IMG/VR virus record: IMGVR_UViG_3300005511_000807
Location: 1 to 22,624 of that record
Source of the DNA: a virus
Reading direction: 5' to 3' (one strand)
DNA length: 22,624 bases
Both the position numbers and the translations under genes were made by a program. The notes below the pieces were generated by a model. That model was not told the origin of the DNA. It made no database searches and saw only the letters and a program-made list of their open reading frames with translations. Below, piece by piece: positions 13,535 to 20,738 of the stretch; positions within the stretch are counted from its first letter, which is position 1, and the number at the start of each line of letters is the position of its first letter.

Positions 13535-14239
13535 ATGACCTCCGGCACACTGCCCAACAATGCGACCACCGAAGAAACCTGTTCCTGGTTAAGTGAACAG
13601 ACCGGCACGCCATGGAACCTGGCGCGCTTGTTGGAAGCGGGATTGACTCCCCATGTCTGGCTGGATTATTCGGAGGAATATGCCGGCTTATTCGCCGAAG
13701 GGATTACCCGTTATCCCGCACCGATATTCTTTATCGAAGATACCCAGCGGCTTGCCGCCGGCAGCTCTGATGTATTAATTCGGATGACGCGCGATTCGGA
13801 CAAGATAGTCTTTAAACTGAAACCACCGGGTATCACCATGCCTTTGGACGCGCTGCGTTTCTTCCATCGGGATATAGCCAATGTATTGGAAAATATATTG
13901 AACCCGAAAGAGGAAGTTGTCGCAACGCCTCCGAAGGAGGTTCTTAAAGGGATTACCAAGGAAGAAGTGCTGCGCGTATTCGGCGGCATGGCCAAGCTGG
14001 ACTGGGAAAAATCGCTGGCGAGTGGCATCGGCATATTCGGCGATGATGGTGCACGGGTCAGAAAGAATTCCCGTGCCGGGAAGAATACCCATCTGTGGAA
14101 TCCCGTGACGCTGGCGCTGGGATTAAACGATGTCTATCGCGTGCCGATGTCGCATTTGAAGAAGGCCTTCGCCACCCAGCCGGACCTGCGCCCCTGGAAA
14201 GCGTCCTGGCTGGAGTCTCTGGCTCTGCTTGGAGAGTAA
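13535..14239 (+). CDS. Protein of unknown function at prophage edge
   Basis: This is a 234-residue soluble protein with no signal peptide or membrane segment. Residues about 10-120 form one domain (SWLSEQTGTPWNLARLLEAG, then LTPHVWLDY and IEDTQRLAAGSSDVLIRMTR). A lysine/proline linker lies at 121-140. Residues about 140-234 form a second, helical domain rich in tryptophan (HLWNPVTLALGLNDVYRVPM; PWKASWLESLALLGE). I recall similar two-part proteins only as unnamed prophage-borne proteins, and no function can be assigned. It is separated from the lysis cassette by 52 bases, is visibly less GC-rich than the tail genes and has only a weak ribosome site (GAAAGAAG). It is the best candidate for cargo carried by the element. 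Confidence 0.7.
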   Translation: MTSGTLPNNATTEETCSWLSEQTGTPWNLARLLEAGLTPHVWLDYSEEYAGLFAEGITRYPAPIFFIEDTQRLAAGSSDVLIRMTRDSDKIVFKLKPPGITMPLDALRFFHRDIANVLENILNPKEEVVATPPKEVLKGITKEEVLRVFGGMAKLDWEKSLASGIGIFGDDGARVRKNSRAGKNTHLWNPVTLALGLNDVYRVPMSHLKKAFATQPDLRPWKASWLESLALLGE

Positions 14240-14300
14240 AATTATGCCAACAATTGGCTTGTTCGCGCCGCTTTCTGGCGCACACCCGTAGGAGCAGCAG

Positions 14301-14726
14301 ATGACGATAGACACTCTGAACTTCACGCCGTGGTCCGCGCTGTTGGGCGGCATACTCATCGGCGCAGCGGCCGCGATGCTGGTCCTGTTGAATGGCCGAA
14401 TTGCCGGCATCAGCGGCATCTTGGGCGGATTATTGCGGCCTGCGCGGGGCGATATTCTCTGGCGTATTGCTTTTATTGCCGGACTCATAATCGCCCCAAT
14501 AAGCTATGGCGTATTTTATGCGTGGCCCGAGATTCAGGCTGAAGCCGATACCGGGGCATTAATTGTTGCCGGTTTGTTGGTCGGGATCGGCACCCGATAC
14601 GGCAGCGGCTGCACCAGTGGGCATGGCGTTTGCGGAATATCGCGGCTGTCCCCACGTTCAATCACGGCGACCATCATTTTCATGGCGGCCGGTTTTGTTA
14701 CTGTCTACTTGATAAGGCACTTATAA
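14301..14726 (+). CDS. YeeE/YedE-family membrane protein, first half-transporter
   Basis: This 141-residue integral membrane protein is of the YeeE/YedE (sulfur-transport) family. It has hydrophobic segments at about residues 13-30, 53-75, 86-98 and 120-138. The diagnostic motif [12 protein letters not shown] is at 101-112 with cysteines C104 and C111, the residues that relay thiosulfate or related sulfur compounds in TsuA-type proteins. It is a half-length protein whose partner is encoded immediately downstream (TAATG, one-base overlap); the two together correspond to one full-length YeeE. A good GGAG site precedes the ATG. A persulfide dioxygenase or ArsR/BigR regulator often sits beside such pairs, but neither is next to this one; the prophage may have separated them. 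Confidence 0.9.
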   Translation: MTIDTLNFTPWSALLGGILIGAAAAMLVLLNGRIAGISGILGGLLRPARGDILWRIAFIAGLIIAPISYGVFYAWPEIQAEADTGALIVAGLLVGIGTRYGSGCTSGHGVCGISRLSPRSITATIIFMAAGFVTVYLIRHL

Positions 14727-15139
14727 TGGTTATCGCATTTCTAAGCGGCCTGCTATTTGGCCTTGGCCTGATTATCTCTGGCATGGCCAACCCCGCCAAA
14801 GTGTTGGGTTTTCTGGATTTAGCCGGAAAATGGGATCCTTCGCTGATATTCGTCATGTGCGGAGCCATCGCGGTAGGGTTTTTTGCGTTTTTATATGCCG
14901 GCCGTCGTAAAACGACTTTGCTCGGCACTGAATTGAAATTGCCCACTGCAACTAAAATCGATCGCCGCTTGGTAATCGGGTCGATATTATTCGGCGCAGG
15001 CTGGGGAATTGCCGGTTTTTGCCCTGGACCTGCTCTGGTAGGGCTAGGAATGGGCTTGCCGAAGGCTATTTTGTTCGTGCTGGCGATGCTGGCCGGCATG
15101 GGGATTTTCGAGTTGCTCGAACGCCGGCGCGGTGGATAA
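14726..15139 (+). CDS. YeeE/YedE-family membrane protein, second half-transporter
   Basis: The 137-residue partner of the preceding gene has membrane segments at about 3-20, 40-58, 83-97 and 108-128. It carries the conserved IAGFCPGPALVGLG motif, with C99 as the expected sulfur-relay cysteine, and the N-terminal signature GLGLIISGMANPAKVLGFLD. Together the two half-proteins are expected to import a sulfur-containing ion such as thiosulfate, or to handle sulfane sulfur; the exact substrate is not shown by sequence. The start ATG overlaps the upstream stop by one base. Its TAA stop lies within the left end of the dispersed element at 15132, whose hairpin may serve as terminator. Confidence 0.9.
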   Translation: MVIAFLSGLLFGLGLIISGMANPAKVLGFLDLAGKWDPSLIFVMCGAIAVGFFAFLYAGRRKTTLLGTELKLPTATKIDRRLVIGSILFGAGWGIAGFCPGPALVGLGMGLPKAILFVLAMLAGMGIFELLERRRGG

Positions 15140-15250
15140 GTTACCGCTGCGACAAAATTGCGCAGCGGTCTATTTTGCTTTTGAAACAGCAACTTAGCGT
15201 TGTCCAGTCCGGCTTGTTAACAAGCTTATCCACAGAATTTGTTAACAACC
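15132..15250 (+). repeat. Dispersed intergenic element, copy 1
   Basis: The element is 119 bp. GTGGATAA (15132-15139) forms the left edge and contains the TAA stop of the transporter gene. A hairpin CCGCTGCG / CGCAGCGG (15144-15151 with 15161-15168, loop ACAAAATTG) is followed by T-rich DNA. The right block has two TTGTTAACAA palindromes (15214-15223 and 15239-15248) flanking TTATCCACA (15226-15234), a perfect DnaA-box 9-mer. The same architecture recurs at 17249-17366 in the same orientation; the right 37 bases differ at only two positions. Confidence 0.85.
15144..15182 (+). terminator. Terminator-like hairpin after the YeeE pair, within element copy 1
   Basis: A perfect 8-bp stem (15144-15151 / 15161-15168) with a nine-base loop is followed by TCTATTTTGCTTTT. 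It starts four bases after the transporter stop. The interrupted T-run makes it a moderate terminator. Confidence 0.55.
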
Positions 15251-15265
15251 CGGACTTTGTATCGA

Positions 15266-17200
15266 TCAGCGCAAGCCGGGCATCACCTGCACCTCGACGC
15301 CGGAGTACATCGCCGGTGCGTGATACACGCGTTGCGTGGCCTTCTGGAAGTCCTCGGGCTTGGCCTTTGGAATGTCCACGAAGGTTTGCGGATTCAAGTC
15401 CACCAGCGGGAACCACGAACTCTGGATTTGCACCATGATGCGGTGGCCGCGCCGGAAAGTGTGGTTGACGTCGCTCATCGCGTAGTTGACCGCTTCCACC
15501 TTGCCCGGCGTGAACGGCTCCGGTTTTTCGAAGCTGTTGCGGAACTTGCCGCGCAGCGGATCGCCGCGCACCAGCTGCTGGTAGCCGGCCATGGTCAGGG
15601 TCGGCTTCGGCACATCGGAGCCGCGTTCCTCGTCGCCGCTACCCGGATACTCGGCCGGATAGACGTCGATCAGCTTGACGACCCAGTCGGCATCGGTGCC
15701 GGTGGTGGAGATGAACAACTTGGGCTTGACCGGCCCGGCCAGCGTGATGTCCTCTTCCAGCACTTCGCTGCGATAGGTCAGCACGTCCGGGCGCGACGAC
15801 GCGAAGCGCTGGTCGCCGACCATGTATTCCTGCGGCGCGCCCTGCGCCGGATAGGCCGTGAACGGCACCGGCTTGCGCGGATCGGCCACGTATTCGTCGT
15901 AGGCTTCGCCGGCGGCCGGCTGCTTCCAGCTCAGCGTGCCGTTCGGTCCGAGGAACAGCGTGCGCGCCTGCGTTTGCTTGGGCGGCCAGGCGGCGTAGTT
16001 GCGCCAGACATTGCTGCCCGTCTCGAAAGCATACACTTCCGACACGTTCTTGTTCGCCACGCCTTTCAGGTGTTGTTCGAAGAACGGATACAGGATATTG
16101 CTGCGGAATTGCTCGCCGGTCTTGGCATCGAACTTGACGTAGCCGAGGGTTTTGCCGTCGGCGCGGCCCCAGGCGCCATGCGACCACGGGCCCATCACCA
16201 GGCCGTTGTAGATGCCGGGATTGTTGCGCTTGATGCTGCTGTAGGTGGTCAGCGGGCCTTGCAGGTCTTCGGCGTCATACCAGCCGCCCACGGTCAGCAC
16301 GGCGGCCTTGATGTTCTTCAGGTGCGGCGCGATGTTGCGGGTCTTCCAGAATTCGTCGTAGGTCGAGTGCTCGATGGTCGGCTGCAGCAGCGCGCGCTGT
16401 TTCGCCGACATGGTGCCGAGGATGTTGGACAGCGTCAGGTGCTTGAGGAAGAACTCATAGCCGTCGGCGGTGCCGTAGTCGAAGCGGTCCCAGGTTTTCG
16501 GCAGCGGCGTCGGATTTTCCGCTTCCACGAAGGCCGAGTAGAAATCGAAGTTCGCTGCCAGCATGAAGGCGCCGCCGTGATACGAGTCGTCGTTCATGAA
16601 CAAGTCGGTGACGGGCGCCTGCGGCGACGCCGCCTTGATCGCCGGATGCGAATCGATGATGCTGGCCGACGTGTAGAAACCCGGATACGAGGTGCCCAGG
16701 ATACCGACCTTGCCGTTGTTGTTGGCGACGTTCTTCAGCAGCCACTCGACGGTGTCGTGCATGTCTTCGCTTTCGTTGCCCTGGCCCTTGGCGCGCTTGG
16801 GCGCAACGTGCGGTGTCATCTCGACCCATTTGCCTTCGGACATATAGCGTCCGCGCACGTCCTGCTTGACGAAGATGTAGCCGCTGTTCTCGAAGTCCTG
16901 CGACGGGCCGATGTGTTCGGGGTAGAAGTCGACGCCGTAGTGCAGCTCGCCGCCCGACTGCACGCCCGCGCTGTACGGCGTGCGCTGGATCAGGAAGGGA
17001 TAGGTCTTGCCGGCATCCTTGGGTACGTACACGGCGGTGAACAGGCGCACGCCGTCGCGCATCGGGATGCGGAATTCGTACTTGGTGTAGTGCTCGCGCA
17101 GGCTGTATTTCGGCGGGCCGCCGGCATCGGCGGCGCCGGCCTGGACGGAGAGGCAGCCCAGCATCAGGGCGAGGGCAAGTGCGGTGAGACGGGGTTTCAT
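15266..17200 (-). CDS. Exported CocE/NonD-family serine hydrolase
   Basis: This 644-residue alpha/beta-hydrolase is of the CocE/NonD (X-Pro dipeptidyl-peptidase S15-like) type. It begins with a Sec signal peptide (MKPRLTALALALMLGCLSVQ, cleavage after AGA near 23). The start at 17200 is chosen because AAGGA lies four to five bases upstream and the signal peptide begins there; an in-frame ATG at 17227 would add nine residues. The triad is visible: nucleophile S171 in GILGTSYPGF, D309 in VGGWYDAED and H341 in MGPWSHGAWG. The C-terminal third is the jelly-roll domain of the family (FTPGKVEAVNYAMSDVNHTF; HRIMVQIQSSWFPLVDLNPQ). Members act on esters, beta-lactam side chains, cocaine or dipeptides, so the natural substrate is unknown. 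It is flanked by the two element copies. Confidence 0.92.
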   Translation of the reverse strand: MKPRLTALALALMLGCLSVQAGAADAGGPPKYSLREHYTKYEFRIPMRDGVRLFTAVYVPKDAGKTYPFLIQRTPYSAGVQSGGELHYGVDFYPEHIGPSQDFENSGYIFVKQDVRGRYMSEGKWVEMTPHVAPKRAKGQGNESEDMHDTVEWLLKNVANNNGKVGILGTSYPGFYTSASIIDSHPAIKAASPQAPVTDLFMNDDSYHGGAFMLAANFDFYSAFVEAENPTPLPKTWDRFDYGTADGYEFFLKHLTLSNILGTMSAKQRALLQPTIEHSTYDEFWKTRNIAPHLKNIKAAVLTVGGWYDAEDLQGPLTTYSSIKRNNPGIYNGLVMGPWSHGAWGRADGKTLGYVKFDAKTGEQFRSNILYPFFEQHLKGVANKNVSEVYAFETGSNVWRNYAAWPPKQTQARTLFLGPNGTLSWKQPAAGEAYDEYVADPRKPVPFTAYPAQGAPQEYMVGDQRFASSRPDVLTYRSEVLEEDITLAGPVKPKLFISTTGTDADWVVKLIDVYPAEYPGSGDEERGSDVPKPTLTMAGYQQLVRGDPLRGKFRNSFEKPEPFTPGKVEAVNYAMSDVNHTFRRGHRIMVQIQSSWFPLVDLNPQTFVDIPKAKPEDFQKATQRVYHAPAMYSGVEVQVMPGLR

Positions 17201-17248
17201 GAGTTCCTTGTTGGATGAAGAAGTCAAAACCCGCCTAGTGTAATGCCA

Positions 17249-17366
17249 GTGGATAACTTTGACTGCGACAATTTTGCGCAGCCCTTATTTTTCCTTTGAA
17301 AACATCAGCTTGGCATCGGCGCCGCCGCCTTGTTAACAGCCTTATCCACAGAATTTGTTAACAACC
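17249..17366 (+). repeat. Dispersed intergenic element, copy 2
   Basis: This is a 118-bp relative of 15132-15250. GTGGATAA is at 17249-17256. Hairpin CTGCG / CGCAG (17263-17267 with 17277-17281) has the nine-base loop ACAATTTTG and is followed by T-rich DNA. TTGTTAACAG is at 17330-17339, the perfect DnaA-box 9-mer TTATCCACA at 17342-17350 and TTGTTAACAA at 17355-17364. The central 40 bases are diverged. It lies between the aldehyde dehydrogenase stop and the hydrolase start. Confidence 0.85.
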
Positions 17367-17370
17367 GCGC

Positions 17371-18804
17371 TTACAGCATCGGCAGCTTCAGGCTGTCCAC
17401 CACCATGCGTATCAGGCGCAGGCGGCCCGAGGTGTAGGGCGGGAAGAACAGCTTGATGAGCATCAGCGGCGAGGCGCGCAGCACCGCGCGCTCGTGCGAG
17501 AAAGCCTTGAAGCCGTACTCGCCGTGCGCACTGCCCATGCCCGAATTGTTGACGCCGCCAAATGGCAGATTGCCGTGCGCGAAATGCGCGACGCAGTGAT
17601 TGACGCAGGCGCCGCCGGAGCTGGTCTGCTTGAGCACCTTGTCGATGTTGGCCTGGCGCGTGCTCCACACGTACAAGGCCAGCGGCTTGGGCGCGGCGTT
17701 GATGGTGGCGATCACCTGGTCCAGCTCGCGGTATTCGATGATGGGCAGCAGCGGTCCGAAAATTTCTTCCGACAGGATGGCGGCGCCGGCCGGTATCTGT
17801 TCGATCAGCGTCGGCGCGATGTAGCACTGCGCCTCGTCGACTTCGCCGCCGGTGTGTACCACGGCGCCACGTTGCAGCGCATCCGCCAGCAGGCCAGCCA
17901 GGCGTTGCGTGTGGCGCTGGTTGACCACGCGTGTCAGATCGGGGCTCTGCTTTTGCGCGGCCGCGTCGGCGCCGTAGCGCTGTTGCAGCACCGTGCGGCA
18001 GGCGGCGATGAAGGCGGGCTTGACGCTGGCATGCACATACACATGGTCGGGCGCCACGCAGGTCTGGCCGTTGTTGAGGAACTTCCCCCACATCAGCGTT
18101 TCCGCCGCCAGTTGCAGGTTGGCGCTCTCGTCGACGATGGTGGGCGACTTGCCGCCCAGTTCCAGCGTCACGCTGGCCAGGTGCTGGGCGGCGGCGGTCA
18201 TCACCAGCTTGCCGACCGACGGCGAACCGGTGAAGAAAATATGATCGAAGGGCAGCTGGAGCAGGGCGTGCGAAGTCGGCTGGCTGCCTTCGAACAGCGC
18301 CACTTCGTCGGCCGGGAACACGTCGGCGATGATGCGCGCCATCAGCGCCGACACGGCAGGCGTCATCTCCGACGGCTTGATGATGGCCGTGTTGCCGGCG
18401 GCCAGCGCCGACACCAGCGGGCCGAAGCACAAGCTCAGCGGATAGTTCCACGGCGCGATGATCAGCACCCGTCCGCGCGGCTGGTACTGCACCGACGCGT
18501 AGGTGCCCAGCATGGTGGTGGTGGGCCAGTGGCGGCGCGGCTTCATCCAGCGCTTGAGCGCGCCCAGCACCTGGCGGATTTCCTCCATCACCGGCAGGAA
18601 CTCCGATGCTTCGACCTCGGCCGGGGACTTGCGGTAGTCGCTCTCGAAGGCCGCATAGAACGCTTCGCGCTGCGCCATCAGCGCGTCGCGCAGGCGCTTG
18701 ACCCGGGCGATGCGCTCGGCGGCGGCCGATGCGCGCCAGCGTAGCGCGGTGGCCTGCTGGGCGTCGAAAGCCGCTTTGATCTGCTGCACGTCCGCTTCGT
18801 TCAT
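17371..18804 (-). CDS. Aldehyde dehydrogenase, coniferyl-aldehyde-dehydrogenase type
   Basis: This 477-residue NAD(P)-dependent aldehyde dehydrogenase is of the short class-3/coniferyl type and has no N-terminal extension. Landmarks are the cofactor-binding IIAPWNYPL (115-123) and KPSE (143-146), the nucleotide-fold turn FTGSPSVGKL (191-200), general-base E215 in TLELGGKSP and nucleophile C249 in NNGQTCVAPDHV. Later come EEIFGPLLPI and the PFGGVNNSGMG closing motif. The hydrophobic C-terminus (LMLIKLFFPPYT) is typical of the membrane-touching class-3 group. The preferred substrate, an aromatic or long-chain aldehyde, is inferred. The start has GGGGGA eight bases upstream. A promoter with an inverted-repeat spacer lies between it and the co-oriented LysR gene. 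Confidence 0.93.
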   Translation of the reverse strand: MNEADVQQIKAAFDAQQATALRWRASAAAERIARVKRLRDALMAQREAFYAAFESDYRKSPAEVEASEFLPVMEEIRQVLGALKRWMKPRRHWPTTTMLGTYASVQYQPRGRVLIIAPWNYPLSLCFGPLVSALAAGNTAIIKPSEMTPAVSALMARIIADVFPADEVALFEGSQPTSHALLQLPFDHIFFTGSPSVGKLVMTAAAQHLASVTLELGGKSPTIVDESANLQLAAETLMWGKFLNNGQTCVAPDHVYVHASVKPAFIAACRTVLQQRYGADAAAQKQSPDLTRVVNQRHTQRLAGLLADALQRGAVVHTGGEVDEAQCYIAPTLIEQIPAGAAILSEEIFGPLLPIIEYRELDQVIATINAAPKPLALYVWSTRQANIDKVLKQTSSGGACVNHCVAHFAHGNLPFGGVNNSGMGSAHGEYGFKAFSHERAVLRASPLMLIKLFFPPYTSGRLRLIRMVVDSLKLPML

Positions 18805-18841
18805 GGCTGCCGTCCCCCGCTGTTGTCAATGTTGGAGGATC

Positions 18842-18870
18842 ATTATTGCTGCTATTTTTGCAGCAAGCAA
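18842..18870 (-). promoter_or_regulatory. Probable aldehyde dehydrogenase promoter with inverted-repeat spacer
   Basis: On the minus strand, TTGCTT (18870-18865) and AATAAT (18847-18842) are 17 bases apart, a good sigma-70 arrangement with a near-consensus -10. The whole spacer, GCTGC-AAAAATA-GCAGC, is an inverted repeat (7-bp arms if extended to TTGCTGC/GCAGCAA). This suggests a regulator-binding site over the promoter, or a hairpin after the LysR gene, whose stop is nine bases upstream. Confidence 0.5.
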
Positions 18871-18878
18871 GTGCTTGA

Positions 18879-19784
18879 TTAGTGGCTTTGATCGGGGGCG
18901 ATGCTGTCGATCAGCGCACGGCAGGCGGCCGACATGCGCCGGTGCGGCGCGTAGATCAGCGAGAACGGCCGGCTGCGGCCGCGCATCTCGGGCAGCAGCT
19001 CGACCAACTGGCCGTTGCCCAGCCTTTCCTCGACGACGAAGCGGTAGGTCTGGCACACGCCCAGCCCCTGTTGCGCCATCGACACCACGCCCAGCACATC
19101 GTCGGCCAGCCGCATGCGCGGCGGCGCCGGCCAGTCGACATCGCTGCCGTCCACCCGCAGCAGCCATGGCGCTTGCCGGCCGGTGCTGGGCATGGTGAAG
19201 GGCAGGCAGGCGTGGCTGGCCAGCTCGTCCAGGTCGCGTGGCGTGCCGGCCCGGCGCAGATAATCCGGCGCGGCCACCAGGCACAGCGCCGCGTCTTCCA
19301 GCCGCCGCGCGACCAGGCCGCTGTCGGCCAGTTCGCCCAGGCGTATCGCCATGTCGTAGCCCTCGTCGACCAGATCGACATTGCGGTTGGCGATGCTCAG
19401 TTCGACCACGACCTTGGGATGGCGCTCCATGAAGGGCCGGAGCAATTGCGGCAGCCGGTAGTGGCCGTAGGTGGTCGGCGCGCTCAGGCGCACCGTGCCT
19501 GACAGCTCGCCGCCCTGGCCCTGGATGGCGCGCTCGGCGTCGGCGATCAGGCCGAAGGCGCTGCGGGCTTGCTCCAGGTAGAGCCGGCCCGCCTCGGTCA
19601 CGCTCAGGCGGCGCGTGGTGCGCCGCATCAGTTGCACGCCGAGCCGGGCTTCCAGCCGGGCCACGGCGCGGCTCAGCACGGACGGCGTGGTGCCCAGCGT
19701 TACCGCCGCCGCGCTGATCGTGCCCTTGTCGACGATGGTGACGAAGGCCTCCACATCGGCCATATGATCGAATTGCCTGCCCAT
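18879..19784 (-). CDS. LysR-family transcriptional regulator
   Basis: This 301-residue protein has the standard LysR layout. The N-terminal winged helix-turn-helix spans residues about 7-66 (FVTIVDKGTISAAAVTLGTT, then SVLSRAVARLEARLGVQLMR and RRLSVTEAG). A linker helix and a two-lobed effector-binding domain follow (about 92-295, beginning GTVRLSAPTTYGHYRLPQLL). The ATG at 19784 gives a normal spacing to the helix-turn-helix; an earlier in-frame start is possible but not needed. It is divergent from the DJ-1/PfpI gene across 102 bases and upstream of the co-oriented aldehyde dehydrogenase. LysR proteins usually control the divergent neighbour, so the PfpI-like gene is the first candidate target. 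The effector is unknown. Confidence 0.93.
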   Translation of the reverse strand: MGRQFDHMADVEAFVTIVDKGTISAAAVTLGTTPSVLSRAVARLEARLGVQLMRRTTRRLSVTEAGRLYLEQARSAFGLIADAERAIQGQGGELSGTVRLSAPTTYGHYRLPQLLRPFMERHPKVVVELSIANRNVDLVDEGYDMAIRLGELADSGLVARRLEDAALCLVAAPDYLRRAGTPRDLDELASHACLPFTMPSTGRQAPWLLRVDGSDVDWPAPPRMRLADDVLGVVSMAQQGLGVCQTYRFVVEERLGNGQLVELLPEMRGRSRPFSLIYAPHRRMSAACRALIDSIAPDQSH

Positions 19785-19886
19785 TCATGCCTTTCAAGAA
19801 CAAATGATTTGGTGGTGCGCATATTTACACACTTTACAGGCATCAATAAAGTGGCGCTACCACCACACACACACAGGAGCGTCGCC
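19785..19886. promoter_or_regulatory. Divergent LysR / PfpI control region
   Basis: This 102-base AT-richer spacer lies between the LysR and PfpI-like genes. GGTGGTGCGC (19811-19820) and GCGCTACCACC (19854-19864) form an interrupted inverted repeat with one extra base. TTTACA (19833-19838) could be a -35 for the PfpI-like gene, but no good -10 follows. On the minus strand, TTGATG and TATGCG are 17 bases apart. GGAG (19876-19879) is the PfpI ribosome site. Confidence 0.45.
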
Positions 19887-20732
19887 ATGAACACCACCAT
19901 CCTCAAAGCCGCTGCCGGTACCGTGCTCGGCCTGGCCGCCGTCGCCGCCAACGCCGCCAACGTGCTGGTTGTACTGTCCGACGAATCGCAGCTGGCGCTG
20001 CGCGACCAGCGCAGTTTCAGCACCGGTTTCTACGCCAACGAACTGATGCAGCCGGTCAAAAAGCTGCTGGACGCGGGCCACACGCTGACCTTCGCCACGC
20101 CGCTCGGCAAGGCGCCGACGCTGGACCGCAGCTCGCTCGATAAAATGTACTTCGGCAATGACGAAGCCAGCATGCGCCAGCACGTCGAGTTGCTGGACAA
20201 GCTGCAGCTGACGTCGGCCGAGCATTCGCCGGTGGTCAGCCTGGCGCGCGTCGAACAGAACGGTTACGGCCACTACGATGCGATCTACATCCCGGGCGGC
20301 CACGCGCCGATGCAGGACTTGCTGCACAGCGCGCCGCTGGGCCGCTTGCTGCGCGACTTCCACGCCAACGCCAAGCCGACCGCGCTGGTGTGCCACGGCC
20401 CGATCGCCTTGCTGTCGGCGCTGGAGCAGCCGGCGCGCTTCACGGCCACGTTGGAGCAGGGCGCGCATGCCGCCCCGGCGCCGGCCTGGATCTACGCCGG
20501 CTACAAGATGACGGTCTTCAGCAATGCAGAAGAGGATGCGTCCAAAGGGATGTTGAATGGCGGCGCGATGAAATTCTGGCCGCAGGATGCGCTGCAAAAA
20601 GCCGGCGGCTCCTTCAGTAGCGCCGCCAGCTGGCAGACCTGGGTGGTGGCCGACCGCGAACTGATCACCGGCCAGAATCCCGCCTCGGCCAGCGCCGTCG
20701 CCGACCAGTTGCTGGCGCGCCTGAAGCGCTGA
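19887..20732 (+). CDS. Exported DJ-1/PfpI-family protein
   Basis: This 281-residue protein has an N-terminal signal peptide ([20 protein letters not shown], likely cleaved after ANA near 23), so it is probably periplasmic, which is less usual for this family. The DJ-1/PfpI core is clear: strand [19 protein letters not shown] with the conserved E52, [16 protein letters not shown] and the nucleophile elbow [10 protein letters not shown] with C169 and H170. The long form with an insertion around 80-120 resembles the Hsp31/HchA and glyoxalase III branch more than small PfpI proteases. Detoxification of reactive aldehydes or a repair role is plausible but unproven. The start has GGAG seven bases upstream. 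It is divergent from the LysR gene and ends six bases before a convergent gene. Confidence 0.88.
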   Translation: MNTTILKAAAGTVLGLAAVAANAANVLVVLSDESQLALRDQRSFSTGFYANELMQPVKKLLDAGHTLTFATPLGKAPTLDRSSLDKMYFGNDEASMRQHVELLDKLQLTSAEHSPVVSLARVEQNGYGHYDAIYIPGGHAPMQDLLHSAPLGRLLRDFHANAKPTALVCHGPIALLSALEQPARFTATLEQGAHAAPAPAWIYAGYKMTVFSNAEEDASKGMLNGGAMKFWPQDALQKAGGSFSSAASWQTWVVADRELITGQNPASASAVADQLLARLKR

Positions 20733-20738
20733 TCCCGC

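Larger units (their letters stand above)
1..14239 (+). mobile_element. Right part of a prophage or tailocin locus with Mu-like contractile tail
   Basis: Nineteen consecutive plus-strand genes encode sheath, tube, frameshifted chaperones, tape measure, baseplate, spike, fibres and lysis functions. This order (sheath-tube-chaperone-tape measure-N/P-like-spike-wedge-J-I-fibre) matches Mu-like contractile tails. The left boundary lies outside the window. The right boundary is put after the 13535-14239 gene because ordinary metabolic genes follow. No att repeat or target duplication could be identified, and head, integrase and regulatory genes are not visible, so a tailocin remains possible. Confidence 0.75.

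Noticed and set aside
13483-14300. Prophage attachment site or target duplication at the right end
   Set aside because: No tRNA gene or convincing direct repeat could be matched without the left end, and the short inverted repeats at 14246-14258 and 14265-14281 are too small to call.
15239-17218. A 659-residue open frame on the plus strand over the hydrolase gene
   Set aside because: The minus-strand hydrolase has an intact signal peptide and catalytic triad. The plus frame is a histidine/arginine/valine-rich complement with no domain.
17342-18829. A second long minus-strand frame overlapping the aldehyde dehydrogenase
   Set aside because: The frame at 17371-18804 contains all aldehyde dehydrogenase motifs. 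The other is a shifted shadow rich in Arg, Ala and Pro.
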